Shown here piece after piece: positions 46,872 to 57,245 of a stretch of 64,000 nucleotides of DNA. The stretch lies in assembly GCA_019695035.1 (NCBI GenBank), contig JAIBAU010000005.1, forward strand, positions 62,001-126,000. Direction: 5' to 3'. A program made the translations under genes and the position numbers. Within the stretch, counting starts at the first letter, position 1. Every line of letters begins with the position of its first letter. This stretch comes from Caulobacteraceae bacterium (GTDB lineage: Bacteria; Pseudomonadota; Alphaproteobacteria; Caulobacterales; Caulobacteraceae). Under the pieces are notes generated by a model. That model had not been told where the DNA came from. It saw only the letters and a program-made list of their open reading frames with translations, and searched no databases.

Positions 46872-47897
46872 ATGGCCAAGGTTCTGGTGACGGGCGGCTC
46901 GGGCTTCATCGGCGGGCATGTCGTGAAGTCGCTGCTGGAGGCCGGCCACGACGTGGTCGCCACCATCCGCAATCCCGACCGCGAGGCCGACGTGCGCACC
47001 ACCCTGGGGGTCGCCGGTTGCCCGCGCCTGAACCATCTCAGCTTCGCCATCGCCGACCTCGAGAAGGACGCCGGCTGGGCCGAGGCGGCGGCGGGCTGCG
47101 AGTTCGTGCACCACGTCGCCTCACCGTTTCCGCTGGGCAGCCCTTCGGACGAGCAGAAGCTGATCCGCCCCGCGGTCGAGGGCACCCTGCGGGCCCTGAA
47201 GGCGGCGCGCGACGCCGGCGCCAGGCGCACCATCGTGACCTCTTCCTTCGCCGCCGTCGGCTACGGCCATCCCGAACGGCGAGAGCCCTTCACCGAGACG
47301 GACTGGACCAATCCGGACTCGCCCGACAGCCAGGCCTACATCCGCTCCAAGTACTTCGCCGAGAAGGCGGCGTGGGACTTCGTGGCGCGCGAGGGCGGGG
47401 CCATGGAGCTGTCGGTGGTCAACCCCGTCGGCGTCTTCGGCCCGGCGCTGAACAGCGACCTGTCCAGTTCGGTGGGGGTGGTCAAGGCCCTGCTGAACGG
47501 CCAGATGCCGGCTGTGCCGAGGCTCTATTTCGGGGTGGTCGACGTGCGCGACGTCGCCGACCTGCACCTGCGCTGCATGACCGACCCGAAGGCGAAGGGG
47601 GAGCGCTTCCTGGCCGTGGCCGGCCGGGTCATGTCGGTGCACGAGGTGGCCACGGTGCTGCGGGCCCGGCTGGGCGCACGGGCCGCCCGGGTCCCGGCCC
47701 GGGAGACGCCCGACTGGCTGATCCGGATCGCGGCCCTGTTCAGCAAGCAGGCGCGCGGCGTGGTCCCGGGGCTCGGCCGCCGGCGGACCATGGTCGCCGA
47801 CAAGGCGCGCCGGCTGCTCGGCTGGTCCCCGCGTTCGAACGAGGAGGCGATCGTGTCCAGCGCCGAGAGCCTGATCGCGCTCGGCCTCGTCGACTGA
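46872..47897 (+). CDS. NAD-dependent epimerase/dihydroflavonol-reductase-type oxidoreductase
   Basis: A 341-residue extended SDR. The glycine-rich motif VTGGSGFIGGHVV opens the chain at ATG 46872. A catalytic-site YxxxK is represented by YIRSKYFAEK (about residue 158), with VTSSFAAVGYG and VVNPVGVFGP typical of the DFR/cinnamoyl-CoA reductase type. Substrate unknown; probably a small carbonyl metabolite. Confidence 0.92.
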   Translation: MAKVLVTGGSGFIGGHVVKSLLEAGHDVVATIRNPDREADVRTTLGVAGCPRLNHLSFAIADLEKDAGWAEAAAGCEFVHHVASPFPLGSPSDEQKLIRPAVEGTLRALKAARDAGARRTIVTSSFAAVGYGHPERREPFTETDWTNPDSPDSQAYIRSKYFAEKAAWDFVAREGGAMELSVVNPVGVFGPALNSDLSSSVGVVKALLNGQMPAVPRLYFGVVDVRDVADLHLRCMTDPKAKGERFLAVAGRVMSVHEVATVLRARLGARAARVPARETPDWLIRIAALFSKQARGVVPGLGRRRTMVADKARRLLGWSPRSNEEAIVSSAESLIALGLVD

Positions 47898-48008
47898 GGC
47901 CCGCAACCCCCGGCTTCACCGGACGTTCACACCGCCGCCGGAATTCCGCCGCGCCCGCCCGCTAGGACGGCCGTGCGTCGCCTCCGCCCCGGCGCTATAG
48001 GAGTCCGC

Positions 48009-48674
48009 ATGACCCGTCTGAAGAGCCTGCTGGCCGCCGTCGCCCTGGGCGCGACCGCCCTGACCGCGACCGTCGCCCTGTCCCAGCCCGCCGCCCGCCA
48101 GCGCGTGGCCGCGCCGCGCGCGCCGCTGTCGGCCGAGGACAAGGCCCTGGTCGACAAGGCCGCCGCCTACCTGCAGGGCCTCACCTCGGCGAAGGGCGAG
48201 TTCATCCAGACCGACGCGCGCGGCCGCACCTCGCGGGGGACCTTCTACCTGCAGCGCCCCGGCAAGGCGCGGTTCGAGTACGCTCCGCCCTCCGGCCTGC
48301 TGATTGTCGCCGACGGCTCCAACGTGAACGTGCAGGACCGGCGGCTGAAGACCTTCGACCGCTATCCCCTGGGCTCCACCCCGCTGACCCTGTTCCTGTC
48401 GCGAAAGATCCGCCTGTCCGAGGGCGTGGAGGTGACGCGGGTGCTGCGCTCGGCCGATGGCTTCCAGCTTTTCGCCCGGGACGGGAAACGGCAGGCGGAG
48501 GGATCGATCATTCTCGCCTTTGCGGGGAATCCGATGCGGCTGACCGAGTGGACCATCACCGACGCCCAGGGCGGCCGCACGCGCGTGCAGCTGACCTCGC
48601 TGGCCCCGGCCAGCGGCCTGTCGCCGAGCCTGTTCGTGCTGCGCGATCCGAATCGCCGGCCCGAGCGCTCGTGA
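48009..48674 (+). CDS. lolA: Outer-membrane lipoprotein carrier protein LolA
   Basis: A 221-residue periplasmic chaperone that carries lipoproteins from the LolCDE complex to the outer membrane. A signal peptide of about 25 residues (ATALTATVALS) precedes the LolA core: KGEFIQTDARGRTSRGTFYLQRPGKARFEY, VADGSNVNVQD and GNPMRLTEWTITDAQGG. The start is ATG 48009; an upstream extension of the frame lacks support. The ftsK...lolA order is common in Alphaproteobacteria. Confidence 0.94.
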   Translation: MTRLKSLLAAVALGATALTATVALSQPAARQRVAAPRAPLSAEDKALVDKAAAYLQGLTSAKGEFIQTDARGRTSRGTFYLQRPGKARFEYAPPSGLLIVADGSNVNVQDRRLKTFDRYPLGSTPLTLFLSRKIRLSEGVEVTRVLRSADGFQLFARDGKRQAEGSIILAFAGNPMRLTEWTITDAQGGRTRVQLTSLAPASGLSPSLFVLRDPNRRPERS

Positions 48675-48710
48675 CGTGACAGCCACGGGCAACTATTTTC
48701 CCCAAGTCGT

Positions 48711-48739
48711 TTGACTTATTTTTCTGATCGTGTGATTTT
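48711..48739 (+). promoter_or_regulatory. Candidate sigma70-type promoter of small RNA
   Basis: TTGACT (five of six to the -35 consensus) at 48711-48716, a 17-base spacer, and GATTTT at 48734-48739 preceded by TGT (extended -10). It lies in an unusually AT-rich stretch and would start transcription near 48746, just before the first hairpin of the candidate RNA. Confidence 0.5.
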
Positions 48740-48745
48740 GAACAC

Positions 48746-48855
48746 AGGCAGGGACGGCGGTCCCTGGCCTCCCTTGCCGGACCCTATCCCCTCCCGGCAG
48801 CGGCGTGAGAGACGATCTGCCGGCCGGCTCGAACCTCCCGAGCCGGCCGTTTTTT
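48746..48855 (+). ncRNA. Candidate small RNA with C-rich loops between lolA and xth
   Basis: A stretch of about 110 bases that can fold into three hairpins. The first pairs 48749-48755 with 48760-48766 (seven base pairs, four-base loop). The second pairs 48775-48780 with 48794-48799 and has a 13-base C-rich loop (ACCCTATCCCCTC). The third is the terminator stem 48821-48831/48839-48849 with loop AACCTCC. The C-rich loops are complementary to purine-rich Shine-Dalgarno sites. A promoter-like element stands directly upstream. It resembles C-rich-loop riboregulators of Alphaproteobacteria in style, but identity with any known RNA is unproven. Confidence 0.6.
48821..48855 (+). terminator. Strong rho-independent terminator
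   Basis: A perfect eleven-base-pair stem (48821-48831 with 48839-48849), seven-base loop AACCTCC, then six T residues (48850-48855). It ends the candidate small RNA and possibly read-through from lolA, 147 bases upstream. Confidence 0.85.
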
Positions 48856-48917
48856 ATCCGGCTCAAGGCGCCGGGAAAGCTGTCGGACCGACCGGATAAG
48901 GGGTTAGTCCTGCCGCC

Positions 48918-49724
<807 letters not shown>

Positions 49725-49789
49725 AGCGTCGCGGAACCTCCATGACGGGCCCTCTTGAGCCCGGGGCCGACGGTGACCACATACCGCCC

Positions 49790-50725
49790 ATGAACCATCT
49801 GAAAACCTTTGCCCTGCTGGCTTTCCTGACCGCGATCTTCGGCGTCGTCGGCTATTGGATCGGCGGCGTCGCCGGCATGCTGATCGCCCTGGTCGTCGCC
49901 GCCGCCATGAACCTCGGCGCCTACTGGAACGCTGACCGGATCGTGCTGTCCATGTACCGCGCCCAGCCGGTGGACGAGAGCCATCCCGACCCCGCCGTGC
50001 GCCGCTACGTCTCCGACATCCGCATCCTGGCCGAGCGCGCCGGCCTGCCGGTCCCCAAGGCCTACGTGATCGACGAGGACCAGCCGAACGCTTTCGCCAC
50101 TGGCCGGGATCCGGACCACGCCGCCGTGGCCGCCACGCGCGGCCTCCTCGCGTTGCTCAGCCCTGCCGAGGTGCGCGGCGTCATGGCCCACGAACTGGCG
50201 CACGTGAAGAACCGCGACACCCTGACCATGACCATCACCGCCACCCTCGCGGGGGCCATCGGCGCCCTGGCGAACTTCGCCATGTTCTTCGGCGGAGGCC
50301 GGGATTCCGAGGGGCGCGGCGGCGGCCTCGTCGGCGGCCTGCTGGTGATGCTGCTGGCGCCCATGGCCGCCGGCCTTGTGCAGATGGCGATCAGCCGGTC
50401 GCGCGAGTACGAGGCCGATCGCGTCGGCGCCGAGATCGCCGAGGATCCGGAAGCCCTGGCCTCGGCGCTGCAGAAGATCGAGGCCTATGCCCGCCGCCTG
50501 CCCAATGTCGACGCCCGCCGCAACCCGGCGACCGCTCACCTCTTCATCATCAATCCGCTGGCGGGAGGTGGCCGTGACAACCTGTTCTCGACCCACCCCT
50601 CCACGGGCAATCGGGTCCGAGCCCTCATGGAGCTGGGCGCGCGGATGGGTCTGTCTCCACGGGCGCGGGGCTCCGCCGTCCCGGTTACGGCCGCGCCGGA
50701 CCGGCAAGCCGGCCCCTGGGGCTAG
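49790..50725 (+). CDS. htpX: Zinc metalloprotease HtpX
   Basis: A 311-residue membrane-bound protease of the heat-shock and envelope quality-control set. Two N-terminal helices (about residues 5-45), the HELAH zinc motif (about residue 129), two more helices, and the third ligand in [13 protein letters not shown]. The ATG at 49790 gives the family N-terminus [14 protein letters not shown]; an in-frame ATG at 49742 would add 16 residues. The stop shares CTAG with the convergent gene. Confidence 0.96.
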   Translation: MNHLKTFALLAFLTAIFGVVGYWIGGVAGMLIALVVAAAMNLGAYWNADRIVLSMYRAQPVDESHPDPAVRRYVSDIRILAERAGLPVPKAYVIDEDQPNAFATGRDPDHAAVAATRGLLALLSPAEVRGVMAHELAHVKNRDTLTMTITATLAGAIGALANFAMFFGGGRDSEGRGGGLVGGLLVMLLAPMAAGLVQMAISRSREYEADRVGAEIAEDPEALASALQKIEAYARRLPNVDARRNPATAHLFIINPLAGGGRDNLFSTHPSTGNRVRALMELGARMGLSPRARGSAVPVTAAPDRQAGPWG

Positions 50726-50910
50726 AAGTCGACCGCCAGCCCCTTGCGTTCCCAGTCCCCGTAGCGCGTCGGCTCGGGACCCTTCGGCCCGCCCTCCTCG
50801 GGCGGCAATGCCTCGGCCGCGGCCTGGCGGGCGGCGGCTTCCTCGAGCGCGCGCCGGGCGGCCGGGGTCAGGGCCTTGCCGCGGGCGGCGTTGGGGGGAA
50901 GGTCGGTCAT
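50722..50910 (-). CDS. DUF1674 / SDHAF4-like succinate dehydrogenase assembly factor
   Basis: A 62-residue protein ending with [19 protein letters not shown], the signature of DUF1674. Eukaryotic members (SDHAF4) bind the flavinated SdhA subunit and help succinate dehydrogenase assembly; the bacterial role is inferred from that. The N-terminal part is an Ala/Arg-rich helix. Converges with htpX and overlaps its stop. Confidence 0.9.
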   Translation of the reverse strand: MTDLPPNAARGKALTPAARRALEEAAARQAAAEALPPEEGGPKGPEPTRYGDWERKGLAVDF

Positions 50911-50950
50911 GAGGGGCAGATAGCGCCGCCGCCGTCGGCCCTCAAGGGTG

Positions 50951-51529
50951 TCAGACGAAACGGCGGTTCAACTGGTTGACGAGCGCCGTCAGCCGCGCGT
51001 CCTCGTCAGCGTCGATGGCGCGGCGGAGTTCGGGAAACAGCGTCTCCTCCTCGCGGCGTGCCTGGGTTTCGAACGCGCGCAGGAGCGTCCCCAGCTGCGG
51101 CCTCCAGGTTTCCTCGTCCACCGGCGTGCGTTCGAGGTCGAATACCGCGGCCTTGATGTCGGCGTGGCCCCCACACAATTGGGCCGCAGCCTCAGCCAGG
51201 TCATTGAAGCGGAGCGCCGGATAGATGATCGCCTCCTCCCAAAGGGCGTGCCGCGCGAAAGCGTCGCGGGCGCGGCCAAACAACATGGCGCGGCGGGCGC
51301 GTGCGGCGGGCTTGGCAGCCTGGGCGCGCTCCAGCAGGTCAAGGATGATCAGGTGGTCCGCCTTGGCGATGTCCAGCCAGTGACCGGCGAGAGGTTCGGC
51401 CGCCTTGGCCAGCCCCCGCGCGCTGGCCCGCGCCGCCAGTCCCGTCAGCAAGCCGACGCCGGCGGCGACGGCTGCGAGCGCGGCGCGGTTTCCGGCAAGG
51501 GGCGGAAGGTCATCTGTGGAGGAGCGCAT
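50951..51529 (-). CDS. Hemerythrin-domain protein
   Basis: A 192-residue four-helix-bundle protein. Iron-ligand-like residues are seen as HWLDIAKADH, FARHALWEEAIIYPAL, HADIKAAVFDLE and ARREEETLFPEL. The N-terminal 35 residues contain a hydrophobic stretch (AALAAVAAGVGLLTGLAARA), so it may be membrane-tethered. Hemerythrins bind oxygen or iron; a stress or respiration link is possible. The final His pair is incomplete. Confidence 0.82.
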   Translation of the reverse strand: MRSSTDDLPPLAGNRAALAAVAAGVGLLTGLAARASARGLAKAAEPLAGHWLDIAKADHLIILDLLERAQAAKPAARARRAMLFGRARDAFARHALWEEAIIYPALRFNDLAEAAAQLCGGHADIKAAVFDLERTPVDEETWRPQLGTLLRAFETQARREEETLFPELRRAIDADEDARLTALVNQLNRRFV

Positions 51530-51650
51530 GGGTTCACCGGAGTCCGGGGGCTAAATCCCTCACCAGCGTTGCGGTTCCTTCAGGCAGGACGGCGCGCGAA
51601 GTTCGGCGGCGGCCTTGCCCCGTCGCCGGAAATCCCCCACTGACCCGGCG

Positions 51651-52958
51651 ATGAACCAAGTCGCCGCAGAGCCCCCCGCCGCCAGTGACCCTGGCCTGCC
51701 CGCGCGACAGGCGGCGATGCAACTGGTGCATGCGGCCACGGCCCGGCGCGGCGGTCTGGACGAAGCGCTCAACCTGCCCGCCTTCCGCAGGCTGTCCGTG
51801 CAGGAGCGGGCCTTCGCCCGCGCCCTGGCCATGGCGGTCCTGCGCAACCATGGCCGTATCGAGCGCGCCCTGGCTCAGAGACTGCAGAAGCGCCCCGGCG
51901 CCGCGGTGATCGATTTGCTGAGGCTGGGTCTGGCCCAGATCTACGCCCTTGACGTGCCGGACTTCGCCGCCGTCGCCACGACGGTGAAACTGGCCGAGCG
52001 CGACAGCGCCACCCGCCCGTTCAAGGGACTGATCAACGCCGTGCTGCGCGGCCTGATCCGCGAGCCGGCCAAGGCGGTTCCCTCTGCCGCGAACGCTCCC
52101 GACTGGCTCTATCAGCGCTGGAAGGCGAACTATGGCGAGGCGGCCGAGGCGATCGCCGCCGCCATACCCGACGAGCCGCCCACCGACCTTACGCCGCGGA
52201 CGGACGCGGACGCCGACGCCCTGGCGGCCGACCTGGACGCCGAGGTCCTGCCGGGACCATCCCTGCGCACCCGCCGCAAGGGCGACATCGCGGCCTGGCC
52301 CGCCTTCGACGAAGGCCGCTGGTGGGTGCAGGACGCCGCCGCCGCCATTCCCGCCCGCCTGCTCGAGCCGCAAGCCGGGCAGTCCGTTCTCGACATGTGC
52401 GCCGCTCCGGGCGGCAAGACGTTGCAGCTGGCCGCCGCCGGCGCCGTCGTCACCGCCACCGACCGCTCGGCCGGTCGCCTCAAGCGGCTGGCGGAGAACC
52501 TCGCGCGGACGGGCCTGGCCGCCGAGGTCATCGCGGCGGACGCCGAGACCTGGGAGGACCCGCGGACGTTCGACGCCGTCCTGCTGGACGCGCCCTGCAC
52601 CTCGACAGGGACCTTCCGGCGCAATCCGGACGTCCTCTGGGCCACGCGCCCGGCTGACATCGGCAAGCTGGCCGACGTCCAGCATCGCCTTCTCGACGCA
52701 GCCGCCGCCCGGGTGAAACCAGGTGGCCGTCTGGTCTACTGCGTCTGTTCCCTGGAGCGCGAGGAGGGAGAGACCCAGGCCATCGCCTTCCTGCGGCGAC
52801 GCCCCGAGTTCTCCACCCTGGCGGTGCGGCCGGGGGAGGCCGGCGCCCCGGAGACCGCCGTCACGCCCGAGGGCTGGCTCCGCATCCTGCCCTCCCACCG
52901 CGAGTCAGCGGGCGGGATGGACGGCTTCTTCGCCGCCCGGTTCGTCCGCTCGGCCTAG
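51651..52958 (+). CDS. rsmB: 16S rRNA (cytosine-967-C5) methyltransferase RsmB family
   Basis: A 435-residue protein with an N-terminal NusB-like RNA-binding domain (about residues 15-150) and a C-terminal Rossmann methyltransferase with motif I LDMCAAPGGKTLQLA, motif IV LLDAPCTSTGTFRRNPDVLW and motif VI VYCVCSLEREEGE (catalytic Cys in VYCVCS). It methylates C967 of 16S rRNA. Start ATG 51651 chosen; a TTG at 51615 would add 12 residues. Followed by rpe 96 bases later. Confidence 0.93.
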   Translation: MNQVAAEPPAASDPGLPARQAAMQLVHAATARRGGLDEALNLPAFRRLSVQERAFARALAMAVLRNHGRIERALAQRLQKRPGAAVIDLLRLGLAQIYALDVPDFAAVATTVKLAERDSATRPFKGLINAVLRGLIREPAKAVPSAANAPDWLYQRWKANYGEAAEAIAAAIPDEPPTDLTPRTDADADALAADLDAEVLPGPSLRTRRKGDIAAWPAFDEGRWWVQDAAAAIPARLLEPQAGQSVLDMCAAPGGKTLQLAAAGAVVTATDRSAGRLKRLAENLARTGLAAEVIAADAETWEDPRTFDAVLLDAPCTSTGTFRRNPDVLWATRPADIGKLADVQHRLLDAAAARVKPGGRLVYCVCSLEREEGETQAIAFLRRRPEFSTLAVRPGEAGAPETAVTPEGWLRILPSHRESAGGMDGFFAARFVRSA

Positions 52959-53054
52959 GCACTGTCCGTCGCGGAGGCCGGCGATCACAAACCGTTGGTC
53001 GTCCTCACGGCGCACAAGCCTTGCCCCGTCGCGGCCTAGACCGTAAGCGAAGGC

Positions 53055-53717
53055 ATGCCCGCCGCGCCCCTGATCTGTCCGTCGATCCTGGCCAGCGACT
53101 TCGCCCGTCTGGGCGAGGAGGTCGCCGCCATCGAAGCCGCGGGCGCCGACTGGGTTCACGTGGACGTCATGGACGGCCACTTCGTGCCCAACATCACCAT
53201 CGGCCCCGAGATCGTGAAGGCGCTGCGGCCCCATGCGCGCATCCCGTTTGATGTCCACCTCATGGTCGCCCCGGTGGACCCCTGGCTGGAGGCCTACAGG
53301 GAAGCAGGCGCGGACTACCTGACCGTACATCCCGAGAGCGGTCCGCATCTGCACCGCACCCTTCGACGCATCCGCGAACTGGGAGCCAGGGCCGGAGTCG
53401 TGCTCAACCCCGGGACCCCGCTTTCCGTGCTCGAGTGGGTCGTCGAGGATATCGACCTGTTGCTGCTCATGTCCGTGAACCCGGGGTTCGGCGGCCAGAG
53501 TTTCATCCCCTCCACCCTGCGCAAGTGCGAACAGGCCCGGGCCATGCTGGACCGCATCGGCTCGCCCGCAGTCCTCCAGATCGACGGCGGCGTGAAGGCC
53601 GAGAACGCCGCCGCTTGCGTTTCCGCCGGCGCCACGGCCCTGGTCGCCGGCACCGCCGTCTTCAAGGGCGGCCCGGACGCCTATGCCGCCAATATCGCCG
53701 CCCTGAAGGGGGCGTAG
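53055..53717 (+). CDS. rpe: Ribulose-phosphate 3-epimerase
   Basis: A 220-residue TIM-barrel enzyme interconverting ribulose-5-P and xylulose-5-P in the pentose phosphate and Calvin pathways. Motifs: CPSILASDFARL, HVDVMDGHFVPNITIGP with the metal-binding Asp, DVHLMV, and VNPGFGGQSFI with QIDGGV. Seven bases separate its stop from the heparinase-like gene. Confidence 0.97.
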   Translation: MPAAPLICPSILASDFARLGEEVAAIEAAGADWVHVDVMDGHFVPNITIGPEIVKALRPHARIPFDVHLMVAPVDPWLEAYREAGADYLTVHPESGPHLHRTLRRIRELGARAGVVLNPGTPLSVLEWVVEDIDLLLLMSVNPGFGGQSFIPSTLRKCEQARAMLDRIGSPAVLQIDGGVKAENAAACVSAGATALVAGTAVFKGGPDAYAANIAALKGA

Positions 53718-53724
53718 GCGCATC

Positions 53725-55473
53725 GTGACCGGGCCGGCCAGCGAAGACGAAAAGCCCCTGCTCGGCCGTTCGCCCGTGCGCTGGCCGCGCATGTTGTGGC
53801 TGCAGGCCCTGGGCAAACTCGCCGCCCGTCAGGGCATGATCGAGGGCTTCGGCGCGCCTGGGTACACCATGACCCTGTCCTGGCCGAGGACCGAAGGCTT
53901 CGCCGCCGGCGCCCGGGATTTCCGCCCAGTGGACCCCGGCGTGGGCCGCGCCGCCCTGGGCGGGCGGTTTGTCTTCGCGGGGGCCATGATGGACGCCCCC
54001 AAGCCGGCGGACCCCTGGAACCGGCCCAGTCCAAACCGGGCCTTCGCCATCGAGTTGCACCGCTTCGCGTGGCTGCCGCACCTGATGGCCGCAGGCGAGG
54101 CCGGAGCGCGGGAGGCGCTGCGCCTGACCCTCGCCTGGCGCGACGTATTCGGACGCTGGTCCCCCTTCGCGTGGGGCCGCGAGGTCATGGCCCGTCGGGT
54201 CTACAACCTCGCCTGCGCCGCGCGCCGTCTGGCGGGAGCCGCCACCGAAGCCGAGCAGCTGCTGCTCGCGGATCTGCTGGCCCGGCAAGCCCGGCACCTC
54301 CTGCGCCTCCCCGACGATCGGGCCTGGGCCGCCGAGCACAACACCGCCGCCGCCGCCGCAGGCGCAGCCCTGGCCGGGCGGGCGGGCGACCGGATCATGG
54401 CCCGCGCGATGCCGCGCCTGCGCCGGGCCCTCGAAAAGACAGTGAGTCCTGACGGCTGCCATGCTTCGCGCAGCCCCGAAGCCTCCATGGAGCTGCTGCT
54501 CGACCTGCTGACGCTCGACGACGCCCTCATGCAGCGCGGCGAGGTCGCGCCCGTCGAGATCACCCGCGCCATAGACCGCCTGACCCAGGCGATGCGCCTC
54601 TTGACCCTGGGGGACGGCCGGCTGGCCTGTTTCCAGGGTGGAGAGGCTTCGACTGCAGCCCGCACCGCCGCGGCCCGCGCGCACGACGACGCCGACGGCG
54701 TCATTCCGAACACCCTGCCGGACGGCCGATACCAGCGGCTGCAGGGGCAGCTGCTCCAGGTCATCGCCGACGGCGGCGCGCCGGCGCGCGGACCCTACGC
54801 CATCACCGCCTGCGCCCAACCGCTGGCGGTCGAGATCGTCTGCGGCAAGGACCGACTGATCACGAACGCCGGCTGGTCCGAGCGCGAGCCGGAACGGCAG
54901 GGGTTCCGCCTTACCGCGGCCGGTTCAACCGTGACCCTCGGGGAGACCTCGGTGCTGGAGCCGCTGCAGGGCCGCATGTCACGGATTCTGGGGCCCCGGC
55001 TGGAGGGCCCCGTGTTCCGGGTCGAGAGTCGTCGTCACGACGCCGACGACGCCCAGTGGGTCGAACTGGCTCACGACGGGTGGGTGAGCCGTTTCGGCCT
55101 CGCCCACGAGCGGCGCCTGTTCGTCGATGTCCGGGCCGACGAGCTCCGGGCGGAGGACCAGCTCGCGCCAGCGCCGGGCGCCCACCCCCGGGTCCTGGCG
55201 GTTCCCTATGCGGCCCGCTTCCACCTCCACCCCGGCGTGCAGGTCAGCCAGGCCCGCGACCGCAAAAGCGTGCTGCTGCGGGGACCATCCGGTAGGGGCT
55301 GGTGGTTCCGCTCCGACGCGGCCGAGGTGGCCATCGAGCCCTCGGTGTGTTTCGAGAACGGCCTCTCCCGCAAGACGGCCCAGATCGTCCTGCGGGGCGT
55401 GGCCCGCACCGATGCGGTGACGCGGGTTCGATGGAAGCTCGCCCCCGCCGGCGCCCCGGGAGAGGGCGGATAG
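53725..55473 (+). CDS. Heparinase II/III-family protein
   Basis: A 582-residue protein with an N-terminal helical toroid (about residues 60-300) and a C-terminal beta-sandwich typical of heparinase II/III-like lyases. Recognisable parts include HRFAWLPHLMAAGEAG, AAEHNTAAAAAG, SPDGCHASRSPEASMELLLDL and WVELAHDGWVSRFGLAHERRLFVDVRADELRAEDQL. A lyase active site is plausible; the substrate (an envelope or imported polysaccharide) is unknown. GTG start. Clustered with rpe and purH. Confidence 0.85.
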   Translation: MTGPASEDEKPLLGRSPVRWPRMLWLQALGKLAARQGMIEGFGAPGYTMTLSWPRTEGFAAGARDFRPVDPGVGRAALGGRFVFAGAMMDAPKPADPWNRPSPNRAFAIELHRFAWLPHLMAAGEAGAREALRLTLAWRDVFGRWSPFAWGREVMARRVYNLACAARRLAGAATEAEQLLLADLLARQARHLLRLPDDRAWAAEHNTAAAAAGAALAGRAGDRIMARAMPRLRRALEKTVSPDGCHASRSPEASMELLLDLLTLDDALMQRGEVAPVEITRAIDRLTQAMRLLTLGDGRLACFQGGEASTAARTAAARAHDDADGVIPNTLPDGRYQRLQGQLLQVIADGGAPARGPYAITACAQPLAVEIVCGKDRLITNAGWSEREPERQGFRLTAAGSTVTLGETSVLEPLQGRMSRILGPRLEGPVFRVESRRHDADDAQWVELAHDGWVSRFGLAHERRLFVDVRADELRAEDQLAPAPGAHPRVLAVPYAARFHLHPGVQVSQARDRKSVLLRGPSGRGWWFRSDAAEVAIEPSVCFENGLSRKTAQIVLRGVARTDAVTRVRWKLAPAGAPGEGG

Positions 55474-55548
55474 GCGACAGCGCGCCTTCCCCCCCGGGTC
55501 GGCAAGTGTTAACCGGCGCGCGCCCTCCCCCAGCCGCCCGGATTCGCC

Positions 55549-57162
55549 ATGCCCGCCGCCCCCGACTATCCGCCGCCGCCCGACCGCGTGAAGCCTCGGC
55601 GCGCGCTGATTTCCGTGTCCGACAAGACCGGGTTGACTGACGCGGCGCGGGCCCTGCACGACCTCGGTGTCGAACTGATCTCGACCGGCGGAACCCGGGC
55701 CGCCATCGCCGCCGCGGGACTGCCAGTCCGGGACGTCAGCGACGTGACGGGCTTCCCGGAGATGATGGACGGGCGGGTCAAGACCCTGCACCCCAAGGTT
55801 CACGGAGCCCTCCTTGGCGTGCGTGACGCGGCCGACCACGCCGCGGCCATGGCTGAGCACGGCATCGAGGGCGTCGACGTCCTCTGGATCGATCTCTACC
55901 CGTTCGAAGCCACGGTCGCCGCGGGCGGCAGCTTCGAGGCCTGCGTCGAGAACATCGACATCGGCGGACCTGCCATGATCCGCTCGGCCGCCAAGAACCA
56001 CGGCTATGTCGCGGTCTGCGTCGACTCCGACAGCGTCAAGGAGGCGATCGGGAGCCTGCGGGAGAGCGGCGTAACGACCCTGGAGCTGCGCCGGCGCCTG
56101 GCCGCCCGGGCCTTCGCCCGCACCGCCGCCTACGACGCCGCGGTGTCGGGCTGGTTCGCCGGCCAGGCGAGCGATGCATGGCCGCAGCGCAAGACCATCG
56201 CCGGCGAACTGGTCCAGACCATGCGTTACGGCGAGAACCCGCACCAGGCCGCCGCCTTCTACCGGACCCTCGAGCGCCGGCCGGGCGTGACCACGGTGCG
56301 CCAGCTGCAGGGAAAGGAGCTGAGCTATAACAACGTCGCCGACACGGACGCGGCCTATGAGCTGGTCGCCGAATTCGACCCCGCCGCCGCGCCCGCCTGT
56401 GTCATCGTCAAGCACGCCAACCCCTGCGGCGTGGCGGTGGGCAAGACGCTCGAGGACGCCTATCGACGGGCGCTTGAATGCGATCCCGTCTCGGCCTTCG
56501 GCGGGATCGTGGCGGTGAATCGCCGGCTGGACCGAGCGGCGGCGCTGAAGATGGTCGAGATCTTCACCGAGGTGGTGATCGCACCGGAGGCGGACGAGGA
56601 CGCCGTCGAGGTGTTCGCGGCCAAGAAGAACCTGCGTCTGCTGGTGGCCGGCGGGCTGCCCGATCCTCGCGCGGAGGGCGAGGTGTTCCGGTCTGTGGCG
56701 GGCGGTCTGCTGGTCCAGTCGCGCGACGCCAGCGGCATCACCGCCGAGGACCTGCGGGTCGTCACCCGCCGTCAGCCGACCGAGGACGAGGTGAAGGACA
56801 TGCTGTTCGCCTTCACCGTCGCCAAGCACGTCAAGTCCAACGCCATCGTCTACGCCAAGAGCGGCCGCACGGCGGGAATCGGCGCGGGCCAGATGAACCG
56901 GCGCGACTCCGCCCGGATCGCGGCCCTGCGGGCCCGCGAGGCCGCCGACGCCCTGGGCCTGAAGGACTCCCTGGCCAAGGGCTCCGCCTGCGCTTCGGAG
57001 GCCTTCTTTCCCTTCGCGGACGGCCTCCTGGAGGCCGCGGCGGCCGGCGCGACCGCCGTCATTCAGCCGGGCGGGTCCATGCGCGACGCCGAAGTGATCG
57101 CCGCCGCCGACGAGGCCGGCCTGGCCATGGTCTTCACCGGAGTGCGCGTGTTCCGCCACTGA
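55549..57162 (+). CDS. purH: Bifunctional AICAR formyltransferase/IMP cyclohydrolase
   Basis: A 537-residue enzyme for the last two steps of IMP synthesis. The N-terminal IMP cyclohydrolase domain (about residues 18-210) has [11 protein letters not shown] and [17 protein letters not shown]; the C-terminal AICAR transformylase domain has [12 protein letters not shown] with catalytic Lys-His, KSNAIVYAK and [10 protein letters not shown]. Length is normal. The upstream GTTAACCG hexanucleotide-like box (55509) is also found before both pentapeptide genes. Confidence 0.97.
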   Translation: MPAAPDYPPPPDRVKPRRALISVSDKTGLTDAARALHDLGVELISTGGTRAAIAAAGLPVRDVSDVTGFPEMMDGRVKTLHPKVHGALLGVRDAADHAAAMAEHGIEGVDVLWIDLYPFEATVAAGGSFEACVENIDIGGPAMIRSAAKNHGYVAVCVDSDSVKEAIGSLRESGVTTLELRRRLAARAFARTAAYDAAVSGWFAGQASDAWPQRKTIAGELVQTMRYGENPHQAAAFYRTLERRPGVTTVRQLQGKELSYNNVADTDAAYELVAEFDPAAAPACVIVKHANPCGVAVGKTLEDAYRRALECDPVSAFGGIVAVNRRLDRAAALKMVEIFTEVVIAPEADEDAVEVFAAKKNLRLLVAGGLPDPRAEGEVFRSVAGGLLVQSRDASGITAEDLRVVTRRQPTEDEVKDMLFAFTVAKHVKSNAIVYAKSGRTAGIGAGQMNRRDSARIAALRAREAADALGLKDSLAKGSACASEAFFPFADGLLEAAAAGATAVIQPGGSMRDAEVIAAADEAGLAMVFTGVRVFRH

Positions 57163-57245
57163 GTGGGCCGACTCGGCGTCGGGACGCGTGACGGGCCCGC
57201 TCGCCTGGGCTACCCAAGGCGCAGTCGGAACGCGCCGGGAACCGC

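Noticed and set aside
48684-48711. A GGCAAC ... CGTT pair upstream of the candidate small RNA as a general-stress sigma (EcfG/SigT) promoter
   Set aside because: The first box is imperfect and the spacer (14 bases) is too short for the GGAAC-N16/17-CGTT consensus. The sigma70-like element fits better.
49742-49790. A CTTGAG/CCACAT pair as a sigma32 promoter for htpX
   Set aside because: The -10 match is poor and the start codon would follow too closely, so the pair was not called despite the heat-shock nature of htpX.
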